Positions 8,284 to 17,456 of a DNA stretch of 64,000 nt are shown here, piece after piece; position 1 is the stretch's first letter, and each line of letters starts with the position of its first letter. Source of the stretch: Salinivibrio sharmensis (lineage in GTDB: Bacteria; Pseudomonadota; Gammaproteobacteria; Enterobacterales; Vibrionaceae); NCBI RefSeq assembly GCF_001995985.1, contig NZ_MUFC01000015.1:1-64000 (forward strand). The letters are read 5' to 3'. The position numbers were made by a program, and so were the translations under genes. The notes under the pieces were generated by a model. It had not been told where the DNA came from, did no database searches, and saw nothing but the letters and a program-made list of their open reading frames with translations.

Positions 8284-9888
8284 GTGAAAAAACTCATCCT
8301 GATCGTGGTATGCGCCATGTTTGCCGTTGCGGCAATTGCCAGTATCACCGCAACCACCTTTATCTCGCATGACGAGATTGACAACATTATTCTCAAGCGC
8401 TCGAAAGCACAGGCTGAGCTCCTGGCCGATCGTGCTGAATACATTCTAGAAAACTCTTCCACCCCCACCGCCGATTTACAAGACATGGTGTCGGATCTTA
8501 AAGGTCGCGACGACATCAGCTATGCGGTGATGATTGATAAGAACATTAAAGCCATTGCCCACAGCGACACCCAAAAGCTTGGCAAGGTGTATAGCGATAA
8601 CTATACCGTCGCGGGTGCTGGCCAAGGCCAACCGCAGCATTCGCGCTGGTATGCCGATGTGCAAGAGGTGTGGGTATACGACATCATGATGCCGGTTTAT
8701 GTTGATGGCCGCCTGTGGGGCGCGTTTGATGTTGGCATCCCGATTACGGAGGTCGATGCCGCTGCTAACGGTATCGCCATTGCCCAGCTCACCGCAATTG
8801 GCTTGATTTTTATTGGCTGTACCCTGGTGTTAGTGTGGCTGTTGGGCCGTTTATTCGCGCCACTCAAAGGCCTCGAGCATGCGCTGACCGATATCTCCAA
8901 AGGCGACGGTGATTTAACGGTGCGCCTGCCGGTCAATGGTAACAACGAAATTACCCGGATTTCGGTGGCGTTTAATACCTTTGTGGAAAAAATCGACCAA
9001 ATCATTGCCAATGTGGTGGAAACCGGCGAAGAGCTGGGGCGCTCGGCCGAATCGCTGCGTGATAAAGCGGCGCACTCGCTGAAACGTGGCGAGTCGCAAA
9101 GCGAACAAGCCTTGCTGGTGGTCACCTCAATGAACGAAATGATTGCTACCATTAATGAGATCTCACAAAGCGCCTCGAATGCGGCAGATTCAGCTTCGTC
9201 GGCCAACAGTGAAACCGAAGCCGGTAAGCAAACCTTGAGCGAAGCAACCGCGACGATTAACCAGCTCGACACTGAGATGGACAATATGTCGACGGTGATC
9301 ACCTCGCTGGCTGAACGCACCCAATCGATTGTGTCGATTCTGGATGTGATCCGGGGGATTTCTGAGCAAACGAACTTGCTTGCCCTAAACGCAGCCATTG
9401 AGGCAGCGCGCGCGGGCGAAGCGGGACGTGGCTTTGCGGTGGTGGCTGACGAAGTGCGCAGCCTGGCGACCAAAACCTCGCAATCGACCGAAGAGATTCA
9501 ATCGACCATCGATCAGCTTCAGCAAGAAGCGAAAAATGCGGTTGATGCCATGGATACCAGCAAAGCGCTGACTACCGAGGGCAACCGTGCTACTGAGCAA
9601 GCACTGACCGCACTGGAAAGCATTGCCACGCAAGTCAGCACCATCTTGGATATGAACACCCATGTGGCGACAGCGACCGAAGAACAATCGAGCGTGGCCA
9701 ATGAAATCAACGTTAACATGGATACGGTTAATCAAGCGGCGCAAGCAGGGCTGGATGATAGCCACAGCCTTGAGGCGAGCAGCCAAGACTTGGCCGGTTT
9801 GGCGCGCACCTTGGACCACCATGTCGGGGCATTTAAAATCTCGGCAATTAAACCCACTGGGAACACATTGCGGGCAGCGCGCGACTAA
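8284..9888 (+). CDS. Methyl-accepting chemotaxis protein
   Basis: A 534-residue chemoreceptor. Order of parts: TM1 (residues about 4-22), a small periplasmic sensing domain of roughly 135 residues with a single-Cache-like [18 protein letters not shown] region, TM2 (about 163-188), HAMP, then the long cytoplasmic signalling coiled coil with the conserved hairpin tip ([20 protein letters not shown]). There is no C-terminal CheR-tethering pentapeptide, so it probably relies on other receptors for methylation. It starts at GTG. A strong terminator follows at 9914-9941, so it is a single-gene unit. The ligand is unknown. Confidence 0.93.
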   Translation: MKKLILIVVCAMFAVAAIASITATTFISHDEIDNIILKRSKAQAELLADRAEYILENSSTPTADLQDMVSDLKGRDDISYAVMIDKNIKAIAHSDTQKLGKVYSDNYTVAGAGQGQPQHSRWYADVQEVWVYDIMMPVYVDGRLWGAFDVGIPITEVDAAANGIAIAQLTAIGLIFIGCTLVLVWLLGRLFAPLKGLEHALTDISKGDGDLTVRLPVNGNNEITRISVAFNTFVEKIDQIIANVVETGEELGRSAESLRDKAAHSLKRGESQSEQALLVVTSMNEMIATINEISQSASNAADSASSANSETEAGKQTLSEATATINQLDTEMDNMSTVITSLAERTQSIVSILDVIRGISEQTNLLALNAAIEAARAGEAGRGFAVVADEVRSLATKTSQSTEEIQSTIDQLQQEAKNAVDAMDTSKALTTEGNRATEQALTALESIATQVSTILDMNTHVATATEEQSSVANEINVNMDTVNQAAQAGLDDSHSLEASSQDLAGLARTLDHHVGAFKISAIKPTGNTLRAARD

Positions 9889-9913
9889 TTCAGCGTGTAC
9901 CCCAGTAACCTTG

Positions 9914-9941
9914 ATCGCCAGCCCTGTGCTGGCGATTTTTT
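9914..9941 (+). terminator. Rho-independent terminator after the chemoreceptor gene
   Basis: A 9-bp stem (ATCGCCAGC / GCTGGCGAT) with a 5-nt loop is followed by a run of six T residues. Confidence 0.9.
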
Positions 9942-9968
9942 GCGTAATCATTAAAAAAGTAGAGGTTA

Positions 9969-10865
9969 CTAAACACCTGTCCGTAGCTGCTGGGCGGGTA
10001 AGTGCTCGGCAAGATATGCCAGCCAGGCGGCTATTTTGGGTTGCAATTGACGCCCACTTGGATACAGCGCCCAAATGCCCTCATCGTCTACCCGATAATC
10101 GGTTAATACTTCTTCTAACTCGCCGCTTGCCAACGCGGATTGCACGTAATAATGCGGCAGTTGCGCCAATCCTAAACCGTGCTTGGCGGCATTGAGCAAG
10201 GCGACGCCTGAATTGCAGCGCAACCGGCCTGATACGGTTAACGTGCGCATCTTGCCGCCGCTTTGGTAGTGCCAATGCTCGTTGGATCCCACTAAGCAGC
10301 TGTGATGACTGAGCGCACTGGGCGAGTCGGGGCGGCCATTTAAAGCCAAATAGCCTGGGCTGGCGCAGATGGTTAATTGCCGTGAGCCCAATCGCTTGGC
10401 TTTAAGGCTTGAGTCGGGCAAGTGGCCAATACGGATCGCGACATCGGTGCCGGTATCGGTCATATCCACTCGCCGATTCGTCAGATGTAAATCCACCGCC
10501 ACTTGTGGATACGCCACCATAAATGGCGCGAGTAGTGGGGCGATATATTGCTCACCAAAGTTTACCGGTGCGGTGACACGAATTTGCCCCGCGGGTAAAG
10601 ATTGAGCCTGGGTAATGGTTTGTTCGGCATCCACCAACGCCGCGATCAGCGGACGGCAACGCTGATAATAAAGTTCCCCCTCGTCGGTAAGTGACACTTT
10701 GCGGGTGGTTCGATGAAACAGCTTCACCCCCAAATACGCCTCGAGCGCAGCCACCCGGCGACTGACTGACACCACCGTGGTATCGAGTTTATTGGCCGCT
10801 TGGGTAAAGCTGCCATGCTCGGCGACGGATAAAAATTCGTTAAGTCCTTCCCAATGGGGCGCCAT
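9969..10865 (-). CDS. LysR family regulator, probable control of frmA-fghA
   Basis: A 298-residue LysR protein: N-terminal helix-turn-helix (FLSVAEHGSFTQAANKLDTT, then RRVAALEAYLGVKLFHRTTR) and a substrate-binding effector domain. It is divergent from frmA with a 145-bp gap holding an imperfect inverted repeat (ATTATTCAC 10882-10890, GTGAAATAAT 10911-10920), a possible LysR site. In many proteobacteria a LysR gene sits in this position next to the glutathione-dependent formaldehyde dehydrogenase, so control of that pair is inferred. Confidence 0.87.
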   Translation of the reverse strand: MAPHWEGLNEFLSVAEHGSFTQAANKLDTTVVSVSRRVAALEAYLGVKLFHRTTRKVSLTDEGELYYQRCRPLIAALVDAEQTITQAQSLPAGQIRVTAPVNFGEQYIAPLLAPFMVAYPQVAVDLHLTNRRVDMTDTGTDVAIRIGHLPDSSLKAKRLGSRQLTICASPGYLALNGRPDSPSALSHHSCLVGSNEHWHYQSGGKMRTLTVSGRLRCNSGVALLNAAKHGLGLAQLPHYYVQSALASGELEEVLTDYRVDDEGIWALYPSGRQLQPKIAAWLAYLAEHLPAQQLRTGV

Positions 10866-10992
10866 TGCTGTCTATCCTGTCATTATTCACCCATATACAT
10901 TATTACGTGAGTGAAATAATAATTTTCAATTTTGCTGGATTATAACGAAAAGCAACTTAGCTAGTATAGCGTGACACGAATTACTCCCTTGA

Positions 10993-12159
<1,167 letters not shown>

Positions 12160-12197
12160 CAGGACGGCCGCCGTGGCAACGCGGCGGTAAAATAACC

Positions 12198-13034
12198 ATG
12201 CAACTAGAAAAAATAAGCGAAAACAAAGTCGCAGGCGGTTGGCACCAACGTTGGCAACATGACTCTAGCGCCATCAACGGCAAAATGACGTTTGCGATCT
12301 TTCTGCCTGAGAAAGCGAAAAAACAACCCGTGCCGGTGCTTTATTGGCTCTCGGGCCTAACCTGCACCGACGAAAACTTTATGCAAAAGGCCGGCGCCTT
12401 TAAACAAGCTGCCACCTTGGGCATGGCGATTGTGGCACCGGACACCAGCCCGCGCGGCGATGACGTGGCGGATGCCAATCAATACGATCTCGGCCAAGGG
12501 GCGGGGTTTTATGTTAATGCCACCCAAGCGCCGTGGCAGTCGCACTACCAGATGTACGACTACGTTGCTTACGAACTGCCGGAGCTGATTGAATCGCACT
12601 TTGCGGTCAACAACCAGCGCGCGATTGCCGGACACAGCATGGGCGGCCACGGCGCGTTAGTGATTGGTTTGCGTAACCCATCACGCTACAGCAGCATTTC
12701 CGCGTTCAGCCCCATTTGTCATCCCACTGAGTGCCCGTGGGGCAAACAGGCCTTTAGCGCCTATTTAGGCGAAGACGAACAAACATGGCAGGCTTATGAT
12801 GCCACCGTGTTGCTCGCCCAAGGCCCCACCGCCATGCCGATGCTGGTGGACCAAGGCGACAAAGACGGCTTTTTAGCCGAGCAGCTTAACCCGCAAGCCC
12901 TAAAGCAAGCGGCAGAGAAACACAACTCCCCGCTCACCTTGCGCATGCAACCCGGCTACGACCACAGCTACTTTTTCATCAGTACTTTTATTGATGAACA
13001 CCTCGCTTTCCACGCCACCCGCTTTGCGCGGTAA
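12198..13034 (+). CDS. fghA: S-formylglutathione hydrolase
   Basis: A 278-residue esterase-D-type hydrolase that splits S-formylglutathione into formate and glutathione, the second step after FrmA. The motifs are YWLSGLTCTDENF, the nucleophile GHSMGGHGAL, VDQGDKDGF with the aspartate, and the late GYDHSYFF histidine. Length fits the family (about 280). A terminator lies 25 bp after the stop. Confidence 0.96.
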   Translation: MQLEKISENKVAGGWHQRWQHDSSAINGKMTFAIFLPEKAKKQPVPVLYWLSGLTCTDENFMQKAGAFKQAATLGMAIVAPDTSPRGDDVADANQYDLGQGAGFYVNATQAPWQSHYQMYDYVAYELPELIESHFAVNNQRAIAGHSMGGHGALVIGLRNPSRYSSISAFSPICHPTECPWGKQAFSAYLGEDEQTWQAYDATVLLAQGPTAMPMLVDQGDKDGFLAEQLNPQALKQAAEKHNSPLTLRMQPGYDHSYFFISTFIDEHLAFHATRFAR

Positions 13035-13058
13035 GGCACAAACCACGTCGAGACCCCA

Positions 13059-13084
13059 AGCGGCCACCCAGGCCGCTTTTTTTT
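13059..13084 (+). terminator. Rho-independent terminator after fghA
   Basis: A GC-rich 7-bp stem (AGCGGCC / GGCCGCT) with a 5-nt loop is followed by eight T residues. Confidence 0.9.
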
Positions 13085-13519
13085 GCACCTATTTCACAAA
13101 ACAAGGCTTGGCTAACACTTTGGACAATAGCGCACGAAAAGCAAAACAGCGCTTGATACACTAACCCGCAAAGTAGCCAATAAATGGCGTGTTAGGTGCC
13201 GACAACTGATCGGCGGTAGCGTGTGGCTAAACACTGGATGCTTAACCAGCTTATCGGCTAGATACAGGCAAAAGCGTGCACGTTTATCCGTGACAGATTC
13301 ACACTATCCCAGAATGGATGATTACAAGAGTCTATAAGTCATGAAGTTACAGCTTGATACTTGGGGATAGTGTGAATGCCTGAGTTGAGATAGGCGGCAT
13401 GCACACTTTCGCGGAAAAGAGATATACATGATATGCAATAAATTCTCTTTATAACAGTTATTTAGTAAGTTAAGAGTGCGTATAACGATTTTGGGTAACT
13501 GAGCACGCGCACTAATACA
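13085..13519. other. Left flank of the cassette island: degenerate attC-like pieces and a 14-bp inverted repeat
   Basis: This gene-free stretch separates fghA from the first cassette-like gene. It holds a perfect GTTRRRY-type core (GTTAGGT, 13191-13197) facing GGCTAACAC near 13109-13117, which could be a decayed attC. There is a perfect 14-bp inverted repeat at 13297-13310 and 13364-13377. GTTAAGAG then GCGTATAAC at 13469-13486 resembles the L'/R' end of the clear attC at 14889. None of these is a complete attC by eye. AT content rises here relative to the flanking core genes. Confidence 0.4.
13297..13377. repeat. Perfect 14-bp inverted repeat with 53-nt spacer
   Basis: The arm at 13297-13310 (ATTCACACTATCCC) is the exact reverse complement of 13364-13377. 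It lies about 140 bp upstream of the first cassette-like gene. The role is unknown; it could be a protein-binding site, an RNA hairpin or the ends of a tiny element. Confidence 0.7.
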
Positions 13520-14317
13520 ATGTTAAAACTCACTAGCAAGGACATAGCGTTGGAAGTATTCAAAAAAATTCTATTCTTCGATGTATTCCCCTTCTTATGT
13601 AGGCTGATTGCCGCTGCGCTAATTCTGTTGGCTTTCTACGCAATAGGGTTTCCACCGGAAAAAGAGTTAAATCCATCGGCAATTACCTTGCTTGTGTTTT
13701 CAGCATTCTTTTTCCTTTTGCCAATCGCCAAGAAGATGAGTATTGGGAAGCTTCTAACTTACGAAAAGGAAGTTGAAAAAGTAAAAACTGAAGTTAGTGA
13801 GTTCAAGGCAGAGACAAGAGAGTTTCTTGGCGTTTACAGTAATATGATCACCGCCATTTCAAATACAGTTAATCAAACCGTCAATGTCCACCTACCAGGT
13901 AAAGAGCAGGTTCGAGAGGCCAAGGAAGAACTTGATTCAACTCTAAAAGACAAAGAGTCTCAAGAAACTATGGAAGATGAGCTTGAGGCCTATCTCAATC
14001 AATCTGGGAATGATGTAAATTTTGCACTAGCCAGACTTCGTATGGAGTTAGAGAGGTCTCTCAGAGAGATTCTTGGCCGACGAACTCAAACTGCTAATCC
14101 TCTAGCTATGAAGTCAAAATATCTATCAGCAAGACAGCTATTTCGTGAGCTGGTATCACAGTATCCAGATTACAAAGGGTTACATAGCTCCTTTGATTAC
14201 ATTCTTAAAGTTTGTAATGCAGCAATTCATGGGCAGAAAATATCAGAAGGTCATGCACATGAAGCAATATACATGGGTCTAAAAATGCTTAAAGAGTTTG
14301 AGAATGTGGGGAATTAG
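13520..14317 (+). CDS. Cassette-borne membrane protein with C-terminal DUF4145/HEPN-like domain
   Basis: A 265-residue protein with two N-terminal membrane helices (about residues 23-43 and 53-72), a coiled-coil linker rich in Lys and Glu (about 80-150), and a helical C-terminal domain (about 165-262). That domain ends in LHSSFDYILKVCNAAIHGQK and resembles DUF4145/HEPN-type folds, where the late N-x-x-x-H element is often catalytic or structural. The N-x3-H here is CNAAIH. Codon use is AT-richer than the core genes and no clear ribosome site is seen. A short attC follows immediately. Function is unknown; a membrane-linked defence or toxin-like role is speculation. Confidence 0.7.
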   Translation: MLKLTSKDIALEVFKKILFFDVFPFLCRLIAAALILLAFYAIGFPPEKELNPSAITLLVFSAFFFLLPIAKKMSIGKLLTYEKEVEKVKTEVSEFKAETREFLGVYSNMITAISNTVNQTVNVHLPGKEQVREAKEELDSTLKDKESQETMEDELEAYLNQSGNDVNFALARLRMELERSLREILGRRTQTANPLAMKSKYLSARQLFRELVSQYPDYKGLHSSFDYILKVCNAAIHGQKISEGHAHEAIYMGLKMLKEFENVGN

Positions 14318-14386
14318 TTTTAACAAGCGGCTGCTAGGGACTGCATTACGCTGCGCTCCATACAGCCCCAGAACCGAGCGTTATGC
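14318..14386 (+). repeat. attC site 1 (integron cassette recombination site)
   Basis: About 69 bp. An R''-like TTTTAAC directly follows the stop codon, and the R' core GTTATGC lies at 14380-14386. The internal arms CTAGGGACTG and CAGCCCCAG pair with a single unpaired A, as expected of extrahelical bases in folded attC. Confidence 0.75.
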
Positions 14387-14409
14387 GTTTTATCAAAAAT
14401 GGAGAATTT

Positions 14410-14784
14410 ATGAGTCATTATTGGGTTGTTGGTGCATCTTGGGGCGGAACTGAGCATCAAGATACTAAGTTCCTTGAACAGGGCATATGGATGCTTGGTT
14501 GGGATGAAGAGTCTCAACCTGCGCAGTATAAAAATGCGTCACAAATCCAATCAGGTGATCGTATAGCGATCAAAAGAATGAAAGGTCGAGGTCAAACCGG
14601 CATCAAAATACTTCACCTTGGTATTGTAAAAGGGGTCATTCTTGATACTGACCGCGTTATATGCACTGTCGATTGGGTTGCGACAAACTTGGATCGTAAT
14701 ATTGAAGAAAGCCGAGGGTGCTTTAAATCAATTCACGGTCCGTTCGAAAAAGATGACTGGGTAGAAAAAGTCTTTTGCCTGTAA
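14410..14784 (+). CDS. Cassette-borne small protein, EVE/PUA-like fold suspected
   Basis: A 124-residue protein beginning MSHYWVVGASWGG and containing GDRIAIKRMKGRG and SIHGPFEKDDWV. This pattern recalls PUA/EVE-type domains found alone or at the N-terminus of McrB-like and other restriction-linked nucleases, where they bind modified bases. That assignment is from memory of the pattern and not proven. GGAGA lies just upstream of the ATG at 14410. It is a single-gene cassette bounded by attC sites at 14318 and 14793. Confidence 0.72.
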   Translation: MSHYWVVGASWGGTEHQDTKFLEQGIWMLGWDEESQPAQYKNASQIQSGDRIAIKRMKGRGQTGIKILHLGIVKGVILDTDRVICTVDWVATNLDRNIEESRGCFKSIHGPFEKDDWVEKVFCL

Positions 14785-14792
14785 TACCACAC

Positions 14793-14895
14793 GCATAACA
14801 AACGCTTTAACCAAGGGATACAAAATAGTAGGCTTGCGCTCCTTCGTCACTAATTTTAGCCTGCTATTTTGCGCCGGTTAAGAGAGGCGTTATAT
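14793..14895 (+). repeat. attC site 2, well-formed Vibrio-type
   Basis: About 103 bp starting 8 bp after the stop codon. R'' GCATAAC is at 14793-14799, then L'' TTTAACC. The long inner arms CAAAATAGTAGGCT and AGCCTGCTATTTTG pair with one mismatch. L' GGTTAAGAG and R' GCGTTATAT (core at 14889-14895) close the site. This is the best attC in the window. Confidence 0.92.
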
Positions 14896-14909
14896 TTCAA
14901 GGAGGTTCC

Positions 14910-15332
14910 GTGAGTGTTCCAAAGGATATTGCTAGGCAATATGACCGTTTTCACAAAGTCTCTCCGGATGAACTTGAAGATATCAATGGATTTGCTGAGT
15001 GGCTTGACGCTCTGTTACACGGTCCATGTTATGTCGAAGAATACGACGGCGAGCTGTGCTTAATAGAAACAAAGCAGCTCGTTGCAAAGATAAAGTCGTT
15101 AAAAATAGAAGTTTACTCTAATGAGCACCCACCTCCTCATTTCCATGTAAAGTCGCCAAATATTGACGCAAGTTTTGACATTGAAAACTGTGAAAAGCTA
15201 GAGGGTGAAATTAGTGGAAAAGATTATAAGGTAATTAAGTTTTGGCATTCAGAAGCCAAAGAGTTGTTAATCAAATCGTGGAGTGATACACGCCCTACAA
15301 ATTGTATTGTTGGTGAGTATGTTGGCACATAA
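14910..15332 (+). CDS. Cassette-borne DUF4160 domain protein
   Basis: A 140-residue protein. The C-terminal part (about residues 66-138) carries the DUF4160 signature IEVYSNEHPPPHFHVKSP followed by ASFDIENCEKLEGE. DUF4160 proteins are small, often paired with a DUF2442 partner and suspected toxin-antitoxin or phage-linked genes, but the function is not established. Here there is no DUF2442 partner; instead an acidic N-terminal half of about 60 residues precedes the domain. It starts at GTG with a strong AAGGAGG site. It lies 14 bp after attC 2 and its stop overlaps attC 3. Confidence 0.85.
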   Translation: MSVPKDIARQYDRFHKVSPDELEDINGFAEWLDALLHGPCYVEEYDGELCLIETKQLVAKIKSLKIEVYSNEHPPPHFHVKSPNIDASFDIENCEKLEGEISGKDYKVIKFWHSEAKELLIKSWSDTRPTNCIVGEYVGT

Positions 15333-15428
15333 CAAGCACCTAAACTCCGACAATGAAAAGTTGTCATGGTTTTGACAAACAACGTAAAAAGCCATGCCAA
15401 CACATTGCGTGTTAGGCGGGCGTTAAGT
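15327..15428 (+). repeat. attC site 3
   Basis: About 102 bp overlapping the DUF4160 stop codon. R'' ACATAAC is at 15327-15333, CACCTAAAC pairs with L' GTGTTAGGCGG, and R' is GTTAAGT (15422-15428, a perfect GTTRRRY). The inner arms CATGGTTTT and AAAAAGCCATG pair with a bulge. Confidence 0.88.
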
Positions 15429-15447
15429 TTTTTACAAAGGTGATTAA

Positions 15448-16215
15448 TTGAAACACGGAATACTCTATCAGAAAAACGAAATTCCATCGTTTAAGTGTCC
15501 TTCTTGCAATGAAGGTGATATGCAGCCAGAGGGTGAGGCAAATTGTCGTGAAATGTCAGAATATAGTACAGGAGGAGATACGAGAGTACTGCTTAGTACA
15601 GATCTAATCTGTAATAATCATATCTGTGCTGAAGTGGGCTCTCTTGTTATGCAAGGAGAGTTTTATTGGGATCCCGAGGGTGGCAATGAGATGTTGTTTA
15701 CTCCTATCTATGCCTATCCAGCTCCTAACATTTTTCCATTAAGTGAAAAGTACCCATACAAAATTAGACAGTTATTGGTACATGCTTTTACGTTGTTTTG
15801 GGTAGATTCTGATTCATGCGGAAATAAAGTTCGTGCTGCGTTAGAAGAACTATTAACTCAGTTAGGTATCGAGCAATATCAAGCTAAAAAAGGAGTGCCC
15901 ATTTTAAGTGATAAAGGACATCCCAAACCAATTTCACTGCAAAGTCGCTTGAGAGAATATAGTAAGAAAGGAAAAATAGCGTGCAAATGTGCAAGTGCGT
16001 TAGAGGCTATAAAATGGTTAGGTAATGAGGCTAGTCACAGCAGTGGTGGTGTTTTCCAAAATACAGTTTATCAATCATTAATGGTTTTTGGAGCTGTTCT
16101 TGAGCAGATTTATTTGTGTAACCCCTTACCTGCCGACTTAGATTATTCAGTTGATAATCTTAACTTCTTCTACAGCCCACATATACAAGACGTACGCCCA
16201 AAGAAAGAAACTTAA
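15448..16215 (+). CDS. Cassette-borne zinc-ribbon plus DUF4145 protein
   Basis: A 255-residue protein. The N-terminus has a treble-clef-like pair FKCPSCNEGD and later LICNNHICAE cysteines; the C-terminal half (about residues 105-225) matches DUF4145, with a long helix (IRQLLVHAFTLFWVDSDSCG), LQSRLREYSKKGKI and the closing LGNEASHSSGG. Such proteins occur alone or fused to nucleases in defence islands, and their HEPN-like fold suggests RNA or nucleic-acid targeting. That role is inference. It starts at TTG with AAAGGTG upstream. It is the last clear cassette. A perfect R''-type ACTTAAC overlaps its stop, but no matching R' follows. Confidence 0.82.
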   Translation: MKHGILYQKNEIPSFKCPSCNEGDMQPEGEANCREMSEYSTGGDTRVLLSTDLICNNHICAEVGSLVMQGEFYWDPEGGNEMLFTPIYAYPAPNIFPLSEKYPYKIRQLLVHAFTLFWVDSDSCGNKVRAALEELLTQLGIEQYQAKKGVPILSDKGHPKPISLQSRLREYSKKGKIACKCASALEAIKWLGNEASHSSGGVFQNTVYQSLMVFGAVLEQIYLCNPLPADLDYSVDNLNFFYSPHIQDVRPKKET

Positions 16216-16280
16216 CACATATGAGCCCTTCTCTGGTCAGTAGGCAATAGCATTTTTTTGGCTGCGCTAGCAGCCAATGC
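16210..16280 (+). repeat. Possible truncated attC at the right end of the cassette island
   Basis: ACTTAAC at 16210-16216 fits RYYYAAC perfectly and overlaps the stop codon, as in the three sites upstream. A hairpin GGCTGC/GCAGCC follows at 16260-16275. No GTTRRRY partner with complementary flanks is seen downstream, so the site is probably broken. Confidence 0.4.
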
Positions 16281-16531
16281 TCTCGAACAACAAAGTCGTC
16301 TACTTAGTTCTGTCATTTCCGCCATTAAGTCATTACTTACGGCAAACACATATAGAAGGTCTCTTACTGCGGTCTCACCGCCGCCTGCCAATCATGTGAC
16401 ATATAGCTCGAAAGTGCATAGGTAGGCGCTGAGTCTGACACTTTTCTCGTTCCCACGCAGTAGCGAGGGAAAGGAAAAAACGCTATGTGAAACAAACCGT
16501 CAACTATGACCTAGTACAGGGAATTCGCTTT

Positions 16532-17065
16532 ATGGACAAATTTAGGGCTCTTCAACAGCTTGGTGCAGGAGACTTTCGACATCTCAATGGGTCATTGGAA
16601 TCGCATTTAAAAGGAACGGCGAGCCTTTTAGCCCGTTGGGGGAGCGCCGAGCTACTTCAAACAGCAGGCCTTTTTCATGCAGCGTATGGTACGGCGGGTT
16701 TCGATGAGAAAATGGTTTCACTGCAACAGCGTCAAGAAATCGCACAGGTGATTGGTCGGGAAGAAGAGGCATTAGTTTATTTATATTGTTCATGTGACCG
16801 AGACTATGTTTTTCCTCAGTTTGGTCAAAGGGCTGAGATAGAGTTTAAAGACAGGTTTAGTGGTTCATGTTTCAAACTTGAAGATAAAATCGCGAGGCTG
16901 TTTTGTGAGTTAACTGTCGCTAACGAACTAGAGCTAGTATATAGCAGCAACGACTTTAAACTTCAGCACGGCGCTGAGCTTTGGACGTTGTTTCAGAGCA
17001 TGGACAGCTTTTTAAGCGATGAGGCTAGAAAGGCCTATAAGTCAGCTTTATCGGGTTTTGCATAA
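16532..17065 (+). CDS. DUF6817 (HD-like) family protein
   Basis: A protein of about 177 residues (192 if an in-frame GTG at 16487 is used). It carries LNGSLESHLKGTASLLARWG followed by LLQTAGLFHAAYGTAGF, the signature of the DUF6817 family, which resembles HD-domain hydrolases; the H in SLESHLKGT and the H in LFHAAYG are the likely metal ligands. The reaction is not known. It sits just right of the cassette island with no attC after it, and codon use is closer to core genes than the cassettes. The ATG at 16532 has AGGGA upstream; the start is uncertain. Confidence 0.75.
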   Translation: MDKFRALQQLGAGDFRHLNGSLESHLKGTASLLARWGSAELLQTAGLFHAAYGTAGFDEKMVSLQQRQEIAQVIGREEEALVYLYCSCDRDYVFPQFGQRAEIEFKDRFSGSCFKLEDKIARLFCELTVANELELVYSSNDFKLQHGAELWTLFQSMDSFLSDEARKAYKSALSGFA

Positions 17066-17177
17066 TAACTCTTCGATACTAACATCAGCACACCACCCCC
17101 AACCACTGAACCAAACCGAACCACGTTCGTAATGGAGATCGTTGTTTTTAACCGACGCAGTATCTAACGGGGTGAGC

Positions 17178-17393
17178 GTGAATCAAATCAATCCAGCTAA
17201 GTTACGAAATAGCAAGTGGACGGCGGTTAAACCCATTAATCGTGAGAAGCACTTTTTGGTCTCCGACGTTGAGTATGATGAAGACGGAGTGGTGGTGTTA
17301 TGCGTGCTTGAGTCGGTGCTGTCGAAAAAAGAATATCCTATTGACTGGCGTGAGCTCAAAAGTGACGAGAAGTGGCGTCAAGGGTGGAAGTGA
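17178..17393 (+). CDS. Small Trp-rich protein, TIGR02450 family
   Basis: About 71 residues from a GTG at 17178 (a GTG at 17172 is also possible). The sequence INPAKLRNSKWTAVKPINRE and the end WRELKSDEKWRQGWK match the TIGR02450 small conserved tryptophan-rich family of marine gammaproteobacteria and cyanobacteria. The function is unknown. ACGGGG lies upstream. A bidirectional terminator follows at once. Confidence 0.85.
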   Translation: MNQINPAKLRNSKWTAVKPINREKHFLVSDVEYDEDGVVVLCVLESVLSKKEYPIDWRELKSDEKWRQGWK

Positions 17394-17397
17394 TACT

Positions 17398-17425
17398 AAA
17401 GGGAGGAGGCTATCCTCCCTTTTTT
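17398..17425. terminator. Bidirectional rho-independent terminator
   Basis: A 10-bp stem (AAAGGGAGGA / TCCTCCCTTT) with a 5-nt loop, T-run on the plus strand and A-run on the other side, lies between two convergent genes. Confidence 0.92.
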
Positions 17426-17456
17426 GATCTGTTCTGAACGTCACGCGTGGCGCGTG

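Noticed and set aside
13085-17065. Integron integrase or transposase near the cassette island
   Set aside because: No tyrosine recombinase or transposase is encoded anywhere in the window; the island has attC sites only.
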